A stretch of 64,000 bases of DNA from Nocardia huaxiensis. Its GTDB lineage: Bacteria; Actinomycetota; Actinomycetes; Mycobacteriales; Mycobacteriaceae. Numbering within the stretch: position 1 is the stretch's first letter; each line of letters starts with the position of its first letter. Positions 28,958-38,372 of the stretch are shown in pieces. Both the position numbers and the translations under genes were made by a program. Location of the stretch: positions 3,782,001 through 3,846,000 of the forward strand of contig NZ_CP059399.1 of assembly GCF_013744875.1 (NCBI RefSeq), read 5' to 3'. The notes beneath the pieces are model-generated. The model saw only the letters and a program-made list of their open reading frames with translations. It was not told the DNA's origin and searched no databases.

Positions 28958-28991
28958 TTAGTTACGCGCATAACATTATGCGGATAACTAA
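28958..28991. promoter_or_regulatory. Compound MarR operator between marR and MFS genes
   Basis: 34-bp symmetric region: outer arms TTAGTTA / TAACTAA, inner arms CGCATAA / TTATGCG. It can also be read as two direct copies, TTACGCGCATAAC and TTATGCGGATAAC, spaced 14 bp apart, suited to two repressor dimers. Confidence 0.7.
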
Positions 28992-29072
28992 TTCTAGCAA
29001 TCCACGAGCCGCCCCGGGCGCATCGAACGGCCGCGCGCCGCCGATGTGCGCGCGGGACGGCAAGGAGCGAGC

Positions 29073-30476
29073 ATGACCCGCATCAGCGCCGAGACTCCCC
29101 GGCACACAACACATTCCGGCCGTGCACGACTGGTTCTGGCGCTGGCCTGCGCCTGTCAGTTCATGGTCATCCTGGACTCGTCGATCGTGAACGTCGCGCT
29201 GCCCTCGGTGCAGCGCGACCTCGGGTTCACCGCCACGGGACTGGCCTGGGTGGTCGACGGATACCTGCTCACCTTCGCCGGCTTCATGCTGCTGGGCGGG
29301 CGGGCCGCCGACCTGTTCGGACACCGGCGCATGCTCATCGGCGGGCTGGCGGTGTTCTCGGCGGCCAGCCTCGTCGGCGGACTGGCCACCACCGCCGAGG
29401 TGCTGGTGGCGGCCCGCATCGTGCAGGGGATCGGAGCCGCGGTGCTGGCCCCGGCGACGCTGGCGGTGATCAATACCGGATTCACCGAAACCCTCGCGCG
29501 GGCAAAGGCATTCGGGGCGTGGTCGGCCGCCGGCGGGGTCGGCGGGATGGCCGGGGCCATCGCCGGTGGAGCCATCACGACCGGACTGTCGTGGCGCTGG
29601 GTGTTCCTGATCAATGTGCCGATCGGTGCGGTATTGATCGCGGTGGCCCTGCTGTCGCTGTCCGGCTCGGGGTCCGCTCGCTCGGAATCGCTCGATGTGC
29701 TCGGCGCGGTCACCGGAACCGCCGGGCTCGCCGCGCTCATCTTCGGCGTCATGCGGAGCGCCGAGTACGCCTGGACCTCGGCGCCGGTCGCAGGGCCGGT
29801 CGGTGCGGGAATTCTGCTGCTGGCCGGGTTCACCGTCGTGGAGGCCCGTTTCGCCGCCAGGCCGCTCATGCCGCTGCGGTTGTTCCGTATCCGGCGGGTG
29901 GCCGTCGGCAGCGCGATGCTGCTCGTGTTCGGCGGCATCGCCATCGCCATGTGGTACTTCACCTCGCTGTTCCTCCAGAATGTGCTGGGCTACAGCGCAT
30001 TGCGCACCGGGCTGGGCCAAACCCCCGCGGCGATCACGTTCATGGCGGTCGCGCGGGTGTCCGCGGCCCTGTTGCCGCGCACCGGCGCTCGGCCACTGAT
30101 CCTGGCCGGAAGTGCCTGTTTCCTCACGGGATTCGGCTGGCTCGCGCAGGCCGGGGCCGACAGTGGTTATCTCACCGGCATTCTCGGTCCCACCCTGCTG
30201 ATCGCGATCGGCATCGGACTGACCTTCCCCACCCTCATGGCCGTGGCGACCGCCGACGCCCCGGCGGGCGATGCGGGCATTGTCGGTGGCATGGCCGGCA
30301 CCGCCAATCAGGTTGGCGGGTCGATAGGTTTGGCGATTCTCGCGACGGTGGCCGGTGCGGCCGCAGACGCCGACGCGGCAGCCCTCGCCGATGGGTACGG
30401 CCTGGTCTTCACCCTGGCGGCCGCGCTCGCCGTGCTGATCGCACTGCTCGGCCTGCTGCTGCCGAGACGCGATTGA
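29073..30476 (+). CDS. MFS drug-efflux transporter (DHA2, EmrB/QacA type)
   Basis: 467 residues, ATG at 29073 with AAGGAG upstream. About 14 hydrophobic segments; motif ILDSSIVNVALPSVQRDLGF in TM1, GGRAADLFGHRRMLIGGL (motif A), ARIVQGIGAAVLAPATLAVI and GGVGGMAGAIAGGAI (antiporter motif C region). Expected to expel toxic compounds using the proton gradient. Controlled by the adjacent MarR. Convergent with the FtsX-type permease gene, four bases apart. Confidence 0.9.
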   Translation: MTRISAETPRHTTHSGRARLVLALACACQFMVILDSSIVNVALPSVQRDLGFTATGLAWVVDGYLLTFAGFMLLGGRAADLFGHRRMLIGGLAVFSAASLVGGLATTAEVLVAARIVQGIGAAVLAPATLAVINTGFTETLARAKAFGAWSAAGGVGGMAGAIAGGAITTGLSWRWVFLINVPIGAVLIAVALLSLSGSGSARSESLDVLGAVTGTAGLAALIFGVMRSAEYAWTSAPVAGPVGAGILLLAGFTVVEARFAARPLMPLRLFRIRRVAVGSAMLLVFGGIAIAMWYFTSLFLQNVLGYSALRTGLGQTPAAITFMAVARVSAALLPRTGARPLILAGSACFLTGFGWLAQAGADSGYLTGILGPTLLIAIGIGLTFPTLMAVATADAPAGDAGIVGGMAGTANQVGGSIGLAILATVAGAAADADAAALADGYGLVFTLAAALAVLIALLGLLLPRRD

Positions 30477-30480
30477 CCGT

Positions 30481-32970
30481 CTAGTCGGCGCTCACCGCGT
30501 CCACGATCTCCAGGCGGGCGGCCCGCAGCGCCGGCGGGATCGAGCCGAGCAGACTCAAAACCAGTGCGGCGACGGTGAATACGAGCAGGATCGGCCCGGG
30601 CCGGGCGGTGATCTCGACGCCGAGCATATCGGTGGCGAGCAGGGTGTAGACGAACTCGTTGATCAACCCGAGCACCAGGCCCAGGGTCGCGCCGACCAGA
30701 CCGATCCCGGCCGCCTCCAGCAGAATCATGCGCAGTGCGAACTTGCGGGAGGAGCCGACCGCCCGCAGGATGCCGAGTTCCCGGCGGCGTTCCAGCAGCG
30801 CCAGCATGAGGGTGTTGAGCAGGGCGGTGGCGGCGATGAACGCCACGATCACCATCATGGCGCGCGCCAGAGCCATGGCCTGCTTGATCGAGGAGCTGAT
30901 GCCGTCGAGCGCCTGCTCGCCCGAGTACACGTGCAGGCCGGGCGGCAGCGCTTGCTCCAGCGCGCCCCGCAGCTGCCCGAGATCGGTGCCGGGCTGTGCG
31001 TGGATCTGCAAGGTCGTATTGCCGGAGCGCTCGAACCAGTCCCGCATGAGCGTGAGGCTCATGGCCACCGTGCCGCCCAGCGCCGAAAAGTACGGCACGA
31101 TATCGACGACCTCGATCTGCTTGGCGCCCTTCGGCGTCTGCACCGTCACCCGGTCGCCGGTCGTCACCTGCATGTTCCGCGCCATATCGCGCGAGAACAC
31201 CACCCCGTCACCGGCCGCCACCCGACGTGCCGACTCCGCGCTCAACGCCCGGTAGATGGGGACATTGCCGTCCGAAGTCACCCCGTAGACAAGGGCTTTG
31301 GTGCCGCCGAAGGTCGCCCACGCCATCTGGCCCTCGACCACCTTCGCCACCCCGGGCACCGCGGCGGCGCGTTCGAGCGCATCCGGCGGCAGGAGTTCGG
31401 TCGGGGTCATGTCGGCGGGGGTGGTGGCCACCCAGAAGTCATTGTCGGCCAGGCTCGCGAAGGTGTCGCGCGCACCGTGCACGGCATCGTCATTGGAGGC
31501 GGTGACGGTGACCGTCAGACTGACGGCGATGGTGATCGTCATGAGCGTGGCCCACACCCGCCGTGGCGCGCGTTCGATATTCACCGCCGCCAGCACGCCC
31601 GCCGCGCCGAAGCGCCGGGTCAGCGCGGCCGCGGCCCCGACCAGCAGACCGGTCGCGAGGAAGGCCAGGCAGATCTGCGCCCCGAGCGTGAAACCCAGGG
31701 CCACAGCGGAATACAGGCCGAGATCGGAGCGGGCGACGACCACCGCCGCGGCGATCATCGCGACCGCCCCCACCGCCGCCACGATGCGCAATCCGCGCGA
31801 CACCGCATCGGCACGGGACACGCCCACCGGGGCCAGCGCCTCGACCGGCGAGACTCGATACACCTGGCGGGACGCCATCGCCGACGCCCCGACACTGGTC
31901 ACCACCGACGCCACGATCGCCACGGGCACGGCGTACCAGGGCAGCAGGTATTCCAGTCGCGCGTCCACCATTTGGACGACCGCCGGCGGCAAGCCCTTGA
32001 CCGCGTACTTGCCCACCTGAATGCCGATCAGCGCACCCACCGTGCCGCCCACCAGCCCCAGCAGCGCCGCCTCCGCCAGCACATCGCGCACGATGGTCTG
32101 CTTGCGCCCGCCGATGGCGCGCAGCATGGACACCACCGGACGGCGTTGCGCCAGCGACATACTCATGACGTTGTAGACCAGGAACGCCGCCACCGCGACG
32201 GCGATGGTGGCGCTCATGACCGACATGAACCGCATCATGGTGATCGAATTCCCGGACTGCGCGGCCCGTGCACTCGGATCGGCCACCAGCGCCCGCCCGG
32301 CCACCGCCGTGTTCACCGCCGAACGCAGTTGCGCCACATCGGTTCCCGGCGCGGCCACGATCAGGACGGAGTCGAGCTGCCCGGCGCGTCCGGCGATCTT
32401 CTGCGCCAGCGGCAGGGGAGCGGCCACGAACAGCCCGCCGTTGAGCCGGGCGGCGCGCTCGTCGTCGAGCACCGCGGCGACGGTCACCTCCACCTGCCCC
32501 AGTTGGAACACTTCCCCTTTCGCGCGGTCCACCCCCGGACCGACCAGGACCCCATTGCGCACCGACGTCAGCGCCGCCACGGCGTCGCCCTGGATGGAGC
32601 TCTGCAGCGAGCTGTCCAGGGCGGAGCCGGACGGGTCCACCCCGAGCACCAGCGTGCGATCCCGGCCCTGGCCCACGCTGGTGCGCAGCATGGGCACCGC
32701 CGTGGCCACACCCGGCACCTGCGCCACCTCCGCGCGCACGGTCTGCGGGAATCCGGCATCGGTGACGCCCGAAACCTCCAGGGCCGCAGTGCCCGCCAGC
32801 CCGGAGGTCAGCCGGTCCACGGACCCGGTGAGCGATCCGGAGAGCCCCAGCACGGCCACCGTCAACGCCGCGGCCACCGCGACCACCACCGTGGTCGCCG
32901 CTGTCCGCCCCCAATGCGTCGCGAATTCACGAACCGTGAACAGTCGCAGACGATCCCACAGCGCGATCAT
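30481..32970 (-). CDS. FtsX-type ABC transporter permease, ATPase partner absent
   Basis: 829 residues with the duplicated FtsX/MacB-like layout: N-terminal TM (TAATTVVVAVAAALTVAVLGL), an extracytoplasmic domain (~45-235), TM cluster with MLRAIGGRKQTIVRDVLAEAALLGLVGG, then a second TM (LMTITIAVSLTVTVTASN), second extracytoplasmic domain and TM cluster with GILRAVGSSRKFALRMILLEAAGIGLVG. Such permeases work with a LolD-like ATPase, normally encoded next to them; none is found within this window. Probably exports or extracts lipid/lipoprotein or acts in drug resistance. Confidence 0.88.
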   Translation of the reverse strand: MIALWDRLRLFTVREFATHWGRTAATTVVVAVAAALTVAVLGLSGSLTGSVDRLTSGLAGTAALEVSGVTDAGFPQTVRAEVAQVPGVATAVPMLRTSVGQGRDRTLVLGVDPSGSALDSSLQSSIQGDAVAALTSVRNGVLVGPGVDRAKGEVFQLGQVEVTVAAVLDDERAARLNGGLFVAAPLPLAQKIAGRAGQLDSVLIVAAPGTDVAQLRSAVNTAVAGRALVADPSARAAQSGNSITMMRFMSVMSATIAVAVAAFLVYNVMSMSLAQRRPVVSMLRAIGGRKQTIVRDVLAEAALLGLVGGTVGALIGIQVGKYAVKGLPPAVVQMVDARLEYLLPWYAVPVAIVASVVTSVGASAMASRQVYRVSPVEALAPVGVSRADAVSRGLRIVAAVGAVAMIAAAVVVARSDLGLYSAVALGFTLGAQICLAFLATGLLVGAAAALTRRFGAAGVLAAVNIERAPRRVWATLMTITIAVSLTVTVTASNDDAVHGARDTFASLADNDFWVATTPADMTPTELLPPDALERAAAVPGVAKVVEGQMAWATFGGTKALVYGVTSDGNVPIYRALSAESARRVAAGDGVVFSRDMARNMQVTTGDRVTVQTPKGAKQIEVVDIVPYFSALGGTVAMSLTLMRDWFERSGNTTLQIHAQPGTDLGQLRGALEQALPPGLHVYSGEQALDGISSSIKQAMALARAMMVIVAFIAATALLNTLMLALLERRRELGILRAVGSSRKFALRMILLEAAGIGLVGATLGLVLGLINEFVYTLLATDMLGVEITARPGPILLVFTVAALVLSLLGSIPPALRAARLEIVDAVSAD

Positions 32971-32990
32971 CTGTCGAGGCTATGTGTCTC

Positions 32991-33025
32991 GGACAGGCCC
33001 TGTCCACTATTCCGTGTAGTAGACA
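32991..33025. promoter_or_regulatory. Overlapping palindromes between FtsX permease and epimerase genes
   Basis: GGACAG-GCC-CTGTCC at 32991-33005 and TGTCCACTA-N7-TAGTAGACA at 33001-33025 (one mismatch), lying in the 105-bp divergent gap. Likely binding site of an unlinked repressor. Confidence 0.45.
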
Positions 33026-33075
33026 TGCGCGCTACCCTCGGCATGGATCTGTACTGCGAAACGGGGTGGAACGCA

Positions 33076-34020
33076 ATGAGGATCATCGTCGCGGGCGCGA
33101 CCGGCGCCATCGGCCGGCCGCTGGTAGCGGCGCTGCGCCGCAATGGGCACGAGGTGCTCGCCCTCACGCGCGGCGGGCGCAGCGCGGAACTGGTGCGAGC
33201 GCTCGGGGGCACCCCGATCATCGCGAACGTGCTCGAGCGCGAGGACCTGCTGCGCGCCGCCGACGGTCTCGCCGCCGACGCGGTCATTCACGAGCTCACC
33301 GCGTACAGGCATTCCCCGCCCACGCACTACCGCAGCCCGGGTCTGTTGCGCACCAACGCATTGCGCGGCACCGGCAGCCGCAACCTCGTCGAGTTCGCCG
33401 TGAACGTCGGGGCGGCACGGTATCTCACGCAGTCGCTGATCGTCGGTTACGGAATCCGTGATCACGGACCGGAACTCGTCACCGAGCAGGAGGGATTCGG
33501 CCGCGCCCAGGGTGATGCCAACGACCCGTTCCTGTCGGCCCTGTACGAGGCCGAGGAGTGGGCCTGGCGGGCGGCCGGAATCGACGGGATCGCCTTGCGC
33601 TACGGGGTTTTCTACGGCCCCGGCGCTTCGGACATGTTCGTGCGGGCGCTGAAATTGCGCATGCTGCCCCTGCCCAGGATCGGCACCGGCAGTATCGGTG
33701 TCGTGCACATCGAGGATGCCGCGGCCGCCACCGTGGCCGCGCTCGAGAACGGCCGGGCCGGACAGGCTTACAACATCGTCGACGACGAGCCCGTCACCTG
33801 GGAGGCCCTGTTCGACGCCATGGCCGAGACGGTCGGCGCCCGCCGGCCCCTGCGCGTCCCCGCCCGCGTCCTGCGCCACGGCTCGCCGCTGGCCGCCGCA
33901 CAGATGCTCGACATGTCGCTGCGCGTCTCCAATGTCAAGGCACGCGCCGAGCTCGGCTGGAAACCCCGCTATCCCAGCTATCGCGAAGGGCTCGCCACCC
34001 TGGCGTCCGCACCGCGCTGA
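33076..34020 (+). CDS. NAD-dependent epimerase/dehydratase-family protein
   Basis: 314 residues of the extended/atypical SDR class. Rossmann GATGAIGRPLVAALRRNGHEV at the N-terminus, LTQSLIVGYG, LRYGVFYGPGAS, VVHIEDAAAATVAALE, YNIVDDEPVTW and NVKARAELGWKPRYPSYREGL. Start ATG at 33076 has GGGGTGG upstream; ATG at 33043 is an in-frame alternative. Nucleotide-sugar or other carbonyl substrate unknown. Confidence 0.85.
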   Translation: MRIIVAGATGAIGRPLVAALRRNGHEVLALTRGGRSAELVRALGGTPIIANVLEREDLLRAADGLAADAVIHELTAYRHSPPTHYRSPGLLRTNALRGTGSRNLVEFAVNVGAARYLTQSLIVGYGIRDHGPELVTEQEGFGRAQGDANDPFLSALYEAEEWAWRAAGIDGIALRYGVFYGPGASDMFVRALKLRMLPLPRIGTGSIGVVHIEDAAAATVAALENGRAGQAYNIVDDEPVTWEALFDAMAETVGARRPLRVPARVLRHGSPLAAAQMLDMSLRVSNVKARAELGWKPRYPSYREGLATLASAPR

Positions 34021-34121
34021 CCAGCGGGCATGCTGGGTCCGGAACATGTTGGCGCCGAGCCGGGTTGCCCGGAGCGGGAGCGAGCGGCGGCGCTCGCGGT
34101 GATCATGGAGCGGAGACAGTG

Positions 34122-34994
34122 ATGACGACACCGGTGGACCCGTCCTACACCTGGAACGGCGGCGAGCTGGACCTGGACGCCTACCTCGCGCGGATCGGCT
34201 TCACCGGTGAGCGCACGCCCACCCTGGCCACCCTGCGCGCCCTGCAGTACGCACACGTCACCGAGCTCCCGTTCGAGAATCTGGAGATCATTCTCGGCCG
34301 CGGCATTCCGCTCGATCTGGAGTCCTTGCAGGACAAGATGATCCGGCGCCGGCGCGGCGGCTACTGCTACGAGAACGTGGGCTTGTTCGCCGCCGCGCTG
34401 GAGCGGCTCGGCTTCGGTGTGACCGGTCTGGCCGCGCGGGTCTCCATGGGAGCCACCGGACTTCGGCCCGCCACCCACGCCATCCTGCGCGTCACCACCG
34501 CCGACGACGACCGCGCCTGGCTGTGCGATGTGGGCTTCGGCGCGGGTCCGCTGGAACCCATCGAACTGGTCGCCTCGGACGGCGAATTCTCGCTCGGCGC
34601 ATGGCGATACCGGCTCGAGCGCGGCACCGACGCGCTCGGCGCGGACCTCTGGACGCTGTACCAGTTCGGCCGTGACGGCTGGATCGACCGGCACAGCTTC
34701 CCGCTCACGCCGCAGTACCGCACCGATTACGTGGTGGGGAACCACTTCGTGTCCACTTCGCCCCGTTCGCCGTTCACGACACGCCCGTTCGTGCAGCGTT
34801 TTCTGCCGGAGGCGCACCACGTGCTCGACGGCACCACCTGGACCGTCGAATACCCGGACGGCGGCAGCGAGGTCCGCGAACTCGAGGCGGCCGAGCTGCC
34901 GAAGGTGCTCGCGGAGGTCTTCGACATCGATCTCGACGAGGCCGACGCGGCCGTCCTGGCGCGCGGAGGGTGGGTTGTGAGCAAGCCGAGCTAA
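34122..34994 (+). CDS. nat: Arylamine N-acetyltransferase
   Basis: 290 residues. Acetyl-CoA-dependent transfer to arylamines/hydrazines (isoniazid in mycobacteria). Catalytic triad visible: Cys82 in RRGGYCYEN, His119 in PATHAILRV, Asp136 in LCDVGFG. HVTELPFENLEI and NHFVSTSPRSPF are further family blocks. Full length. An adjacent GTG at 34119 could also start it. Preceded by 101 bp without features after the epimerase gene. Confidence 0.93.
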   Translation: MTTPVDPSYTWNGGELDLDAYLARIGFTGERTPTLATLRALQYAHVTELPFENLEIILGRGIPLDLESLQDKMIRRRRGGYCYENVGLFAAALERLGFGVTGLAARVSMGATGLRPATHAILRVTTADDDRAWLCDVGFGAGPLEPIELVASDGEFSLGAWRYRLERGTDALGADLWTLYQFGRDGWIDRHSFPLTPQYRTDYVVGNHFVSTSPRSPFTTRPFVQRFLPEAHHVLDGTTWTVEYPDGGSEVRELEAAELPKVLAEVFDIDLDEADAAVLARGGWVVSKPS

Positions 34995-35232
34995 GAAAAC
35001 CCTTTGGTTTGTTTGCTGGCTAATAATCAGCCCTGACCAGCACATACCTCTGGGGTGTCACGTCAAGGTCACATAAATGGGGGCTGGATCTCACCGAGAT
35101 CTCGCTCATATCTCACGCTGACGTCGGCGCGACGGCCGATGCCCGCTACACTCGTGCGGGGAAACACGCGGGCAACCGCGTCGTCACAGTCGTCTCGGAG
35201 AACTTCGGAGTAGTGCCATCGAAACCGGCCAA
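34995..35232. other. Intergenic region nat-Ser/Thr kinase, 238 bp
   Basis: Just after nat lies AAACCCTTTGGTTTGTTTG, a weak stem with a T-rich tail that could end nat transcription. The remainder is less GC-rich than its surroundings and should hold the kinase promoter; GAGATCTC is a short palindrome at the middle. No gene seen. Confidence 0.4.
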
Positions 35233-36840
35233 GTGATCGCAGGGCATTACCGCCTGGTCGAACGGATTGGTAGCGGCGGCACAGGTGTCGTCTGGCGAGC
35301 CGTCGATCAACGGCTCGAACGTTCCGTGGCGATCAAGCAGATCCTCACCCAGCCGAGCCTGTCGCCGGCCGATAAAGACATCGTCCGCCAGCGCGCAGCG
35401 CGCGAGGCGCGCAATGCCGCGCGCTTCCAGCACCCCAATGCCATCGTCGTGTTCGACATCACCGAACACGAGGGCGACCCGTGCCTGGTGATGGAATATC
35501 TGCCCTCGCAGAGCCTCGCGGTGGTGCTTTCCGCGCAAGGGACCTTGCCGCTGCCGCAGGTCGCGCGCATCGGCGAACAGGTCGCCTCGGCGCTGATCGC
35601 CGCGCACCGCGCCGGCATCGTGCATCGCGATGTGAAGCCGGGCAATATCCTGCTCGGCGACAACGGGGCGGTGAAGATCACCGACTTCGGCATCGCCAAA
35701 TCCAAGGGCGATGTCACTCTCACGGCCACCGGACTCATCTCCGGCACCGCCGCCTACCTCGCCCCCGAGGTCGCGCGCGGCGCCGAACCCACCCCGGCCG
35801 CCGATGTCTTCGCCCTGGGCGCCACCCTCTTCCACGCGCTGGAAGGCGAACCGCCCTACGGCACCAACCCGAATCCGCTGGCCCTGCTCTACGCGGCGGC
35901 CAACGGTCAGATCAGCGAACCCCGCAATGCGGGCCCGCTGTCGGATCTGCTGCTCGGCCTGCTGGCCTTCGAACCCGAAGACCGCCCGAGCATGTACGAC
36001 GTCCGCGACGCCATGGCCGAATTCGCCGAGGTCGGACCGGACGCCGAGGCCACCCGCGTGCTGGCCCACCGTCGCGCGGCCCCCGGTGGCCCGCGCACTC
36101 CGCAGCCCGCGCCGCCGCGTCCGGTCGCGCCGCAGCGTCAGGCCACCCGGCAGATGGAACGCCGCCCGGCGGAGAACATCGACATTCCCACCGGCGCCAT
36201 GAGCGCGGCCATGCTGGAGACCCCGCCGCCGCAGCGCCCCGCGTCCAACCCGCCGACCCGGCACCATGCCCCGGCCCCCGACCTGGATGACGAGCCCGCT
36301 CCGCGCAGCCGCAAGTTCATCTGGATCGCGGTCGCGGCCGTCGCCGCCGTGATCGCCGGTGTCGCCATCGCGCTGTCCTCCTCGGGCGGTGGCTCGAACG
36401 ACAATGGCGCACAAGGCGGTTCGACCACCTCGTCGTCCACCGGGTCCACCTCGACCACCAAGGGCAGCAATGCGGCGCTCGGCCAGACCAAGAGCGTCGG
36501 CGATGCCGATGTGCTGGGCGCGGCGAACATGATCGACAGCGATTTCTACGGTCAGCTGGTCAATCTCAACTTCTCCGCCGCCTGGGAACGGCTGACCCCG
36601 GCCGCACAGAAGGTGTACGGCAGCGAGCAGGCGTTCTCGGATTACTGGAAGGCCAACCGGATCACCGGCTACAGCACCATCGGCGGTGCGCGGGGCTCCG
36701 GCACCACCACCAATTCCGATGGCTCCGTGGACATGATGATCGGCAGCGTGACCGCGGGCAGCTCCTCGAAGAGCAATATTCAACTGCGCGTGGTGAACTC
36801 CGCCAGCGGCCTGCTCATCGACAGCGACACCAAGCTCTGA
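35233..36840 (+). CDS. Receptor-type Ser/Thr protein kinase
   Basis: 535 residues. Kinase domain ~1-265: glycine loop IGSGGTGVVWRA, Lys35 (VAIKQIL), HRDVKPGN (Asp133), DFGIAK (151), GTAAYLAPEV. Pro-rich juxtamembrane linker 280-360, one TM at 362-383, then a Ser/Thr/Gly-rich spacer and extracellular domain 400-535 (AANMIDSDFYGQLVNLNFSAAWERLTP). GTG start; no other start fits and the ribosome site is weak. Pkn-like membrane sensor with unknown ligand. No regulator gene adjacent. Confidence 0.92.
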   Translation: MIAGHYRLVERIGSGGTGVVWRAVDQRLERSVAIKQILTQPSLSPADKDIVRQRAAREARNAARFQHPNAIVVFDITEHEGDPCLVMEYLPSQSLAVVLSAQGTLPLPQVARIGEQVASALIAAHRAGIVHRDVKPGNILLGDNGAVKITDFGIAKSKGDVTLTATGLISGTAAYLAPEVARGAEPTPAADVFALGATLFHALEGEPPYGTNPNPLALLYAAANGQISEPRNAGPLSDLLLGLLAFEPEDRPSMYDVRDAMAEFAEVGPDAEATRVLAHRRAAPGGPRTPQPAPPRPVAPQRQATRQMERRPAENIDIPTGAMSAAMLETPPPQRPASNPPTRHHAPAPDLDDEPAPRSRKFIWIAVAAVAAVIAGVAIALSSSGGGSNDNGAQGGSTTSSSTGSTSTTKGSNAALGQTKSVGDADVLGAANMIDSDFYGQLVNLNFSAAWERLTPAAQKVYGSEQAFSDYWKANRITGYSTIGGARGSGTTTNSDGSVDMMIGSVTAGSSSKSNIQLRVVNSASGLLIDSDTKL

Positions 36841-36850
36841 ACGGATTTCG

Positions 36851-36881
36851 GCGGTAGGTGCGGGCTCTCCGCATCTACCGC
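36851..36881 (+). terminator. Hairpin terminator after the kinase gene
   Basis: 13-bp stem GCGGTAGGTGCGG / CCGCATCTACCGC (one G-T type mismatch), 5-nt loop, 10 bp after the stop codon. No T-run, as usual for actinobacterial I-shaped terminators. Confidence 0.6.
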
Positions 36882-36902
36882 GAAAACCGCTGGGGTGATT
36901 AG

Positions 36903-37514
36903 GTGTTTGGTATGAACGTGCGTCAGTTGCTGGGGGAGGAGCGCGCGGAGCTGGTCGAACTGCTTCGCTCGCTGAGTGACGAACAATGGGCGACGCCGTC
37001 GCTGTGCGCGGGGTGGAGTGTGCGGGATGTGGTGTGCCACCTGCAGACCGATACCGTCTCACTCGGTAGCTATGCGCTGCTGAGCCTGCGCAACCCATCG
37101 GTGGATCGCACCAACAAGGCTCTCGTCGAACAGTTCCGGCAGCAGCCGACCACCGTGCTGGTCGATCGGCTGGCCGCGGCGCACGGCTGGTTCACCCGGC
37201 TGCTGCCCGGAATCGCCCTGTCCGACATGTTCGTGCACCAGCAGGACATTCGCCGACCGCTCGGCCTCGAACGCAAGGTGCCCGCAGAGCGGCTGCTCGC
37301 CGTACTCGGCAACCCGGACCCGTTCGCTTTCCCGTGGCGCAATACCCGTGGATTGCGCTGGGAGGCAACGGATGTCGACTGGTCCAAGGGATCCGGCCCG
37401 CTGGTCCGGGGACCGGGTGAGGCGCTGGCGCTGGCCATGGTGGGCCGGCCCGTCGCGCTCGCGGACCTGACCGGCGACGGGGTTCCGGAGTTGCGCCGCC
37501 GCATCGGCGGCTGA
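36903..37514 (+). CDS. Maleylpyruvate-isomerase-family (mycothiol-dependent DinB fold) protein
   Basis: 203 residues. N-terminal DinB-like helical bundle: LLRSLSDEQWATPSLCAGWSVRDVVCHLQTD (His of the metal site), then SDMFVHQQDIRRPLGL supplying further metal histidines. The family uses mycothiol or related thiols in isomerase/transferase chemistry; substrate unknown. Starts at GTG 36903 or ATG 36912 (MNVRQLLGEERAEL). Confidence 0.8.
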   Translation: MFGMNVRQLLGEERAELVELLRSLSDEQWATPSLCAGWSVRDVVCHLQTDTVSLGSYALLSLRNPSVDRTNKALVEQFRQQPTTVLVDRLAAAHGWFTRLLPGIALSDMFVHQQDIRRPLGLERKVPAERLLAVLGNPDPFAFPWRNTRGLRWEATDVDWSKGSGPLVRGPGEALALAMVGRPVALADLTGDGVPELRRRIGG

Positions 37515-37520
37515 GCGGAA

Positions 37521-38372
37521 CTAGCCGACGGTCGTGGTGTCGGCCACCCAGCGGGCCAGCAGCTGAAGCGCTGTGGCGCTGGGGGATTCGGGCTCCACGG
37601 TGTGGGCGATCAGCGCCTGGTCGGGGTCGTCGGGGAGGCGGAGCGTTTCGAAGCCCAGGTCCAGGCGGCCCACGACCGGGTGGAGATAGACGTAGCGGCC
37701 GTGGGTCTTGTCCTTGAGTTCGTGGCGGTCCCACAGGCGGCGGAACTCCGGATCCCGCTGGTGCAGTTCGTCGATGAGCGCGGCAATGGCCTCGTCGGCG
37801 GGGTTGCGGGAGGCGTCCAGGCGCAGGTAGGCGACCACGTCGGCGGCCTTGGCGGGCCAGTCCTCGTAGAGTTCGCGCATCCCCTCGTCGAGGAAGATGA
37901 GGCGGGCCAGATTGCGGTCAGCGGGAGCCAGGGCGGCGAAATCGGTGATGAGCGCGGCGGCCAGGCGATTCCAGGCCAGCACGGTGGTGCCGCGGCCGAC
38001 AATGTAGGACGGGACGTCCGAGGCGGAGTCCAACAGGCGGCGCAGGCCGGGGCGGACCTGCTGCTCGGCCGCCGGTTCCTCGCCGGTCCAGGGGCGGGCC
38101 AGGCGGTAGAGATGGTCGCGCTCGAGGGGATTCAGCCTGAGGGCGCGGGCCACCGCGTCCAGGACCGATTCCGAGAAGTGCAGGGTGCGGCCCTGTTCCA
38201 AGCGCACATAGTGGTCGACGCTCACCCCGGCCAGCAGCGCCAGCTCTTCGCGGCGCAACCCCGGAACGCGACGGCGGGCCCCGTGATCGACGAGCCCCAC
38301 CTCCTGCGGGGACAGCCGGGCACGGCGGGAGCGCAGGAATTCACCGAGTTCGGCGCGACGGTCCAAGGTCAT
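37521..38372 (-). CDS. XRE-family regulator with MmyB-like ligand domain
   Basis: 283 residues. HTH within VPGLRREELALLAGVSVDHYVRLEQGR (residues ~35-65), followed by the MmyB-type PAS-like domain (VLAWNRLAAALITDFAAL, FLDEGMRELYEDWPAKAADVVAYLRLDA, FRRLWDRHELKDKTHGRYVYLHPVVGRLDL). Diverges from an aldo-keto reductase gene; such regulators commonly control an adjacent oxidoreductase. GTGACCA near its start and TGGTCAC at 38471 form a widely spaced inverted pair in the shared gap. Confidence 0.87.
   Translation of the reverse strand: MTLDRRAELGEFLRSRRARLSPQEVGLVDHGARRRVPGLRREELALLAGVSVDHYVRLEQGRTLHFSESVLDAVARALRLNPLERDHLYRLARPWTGEEPAAEQQVRPGLRRLLDSASDVPSYIVGRGTTVLAWNRLAAALITDFAALAPADRNLARLIFLDEGMRELYEDWPAKAADVVAYLRLDASRNPADEAIAALIDELHQRDPEFRRLWDRHELKDKTHGRYVYLHPVVGRLDLGFETLRLPDDPDQALIAHTVEPESPSATALQLLARWVADTTTVG

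Noticed and set aside
30931..33075. Very long plus-strand extension upstream of the epimerase gene
   Set aside because: It is the complement of the FtsX-type permease gene, rich in Arg/His/Gly as expected of a shadow in high-GC DNA; only the part from 33076 is a real protein.
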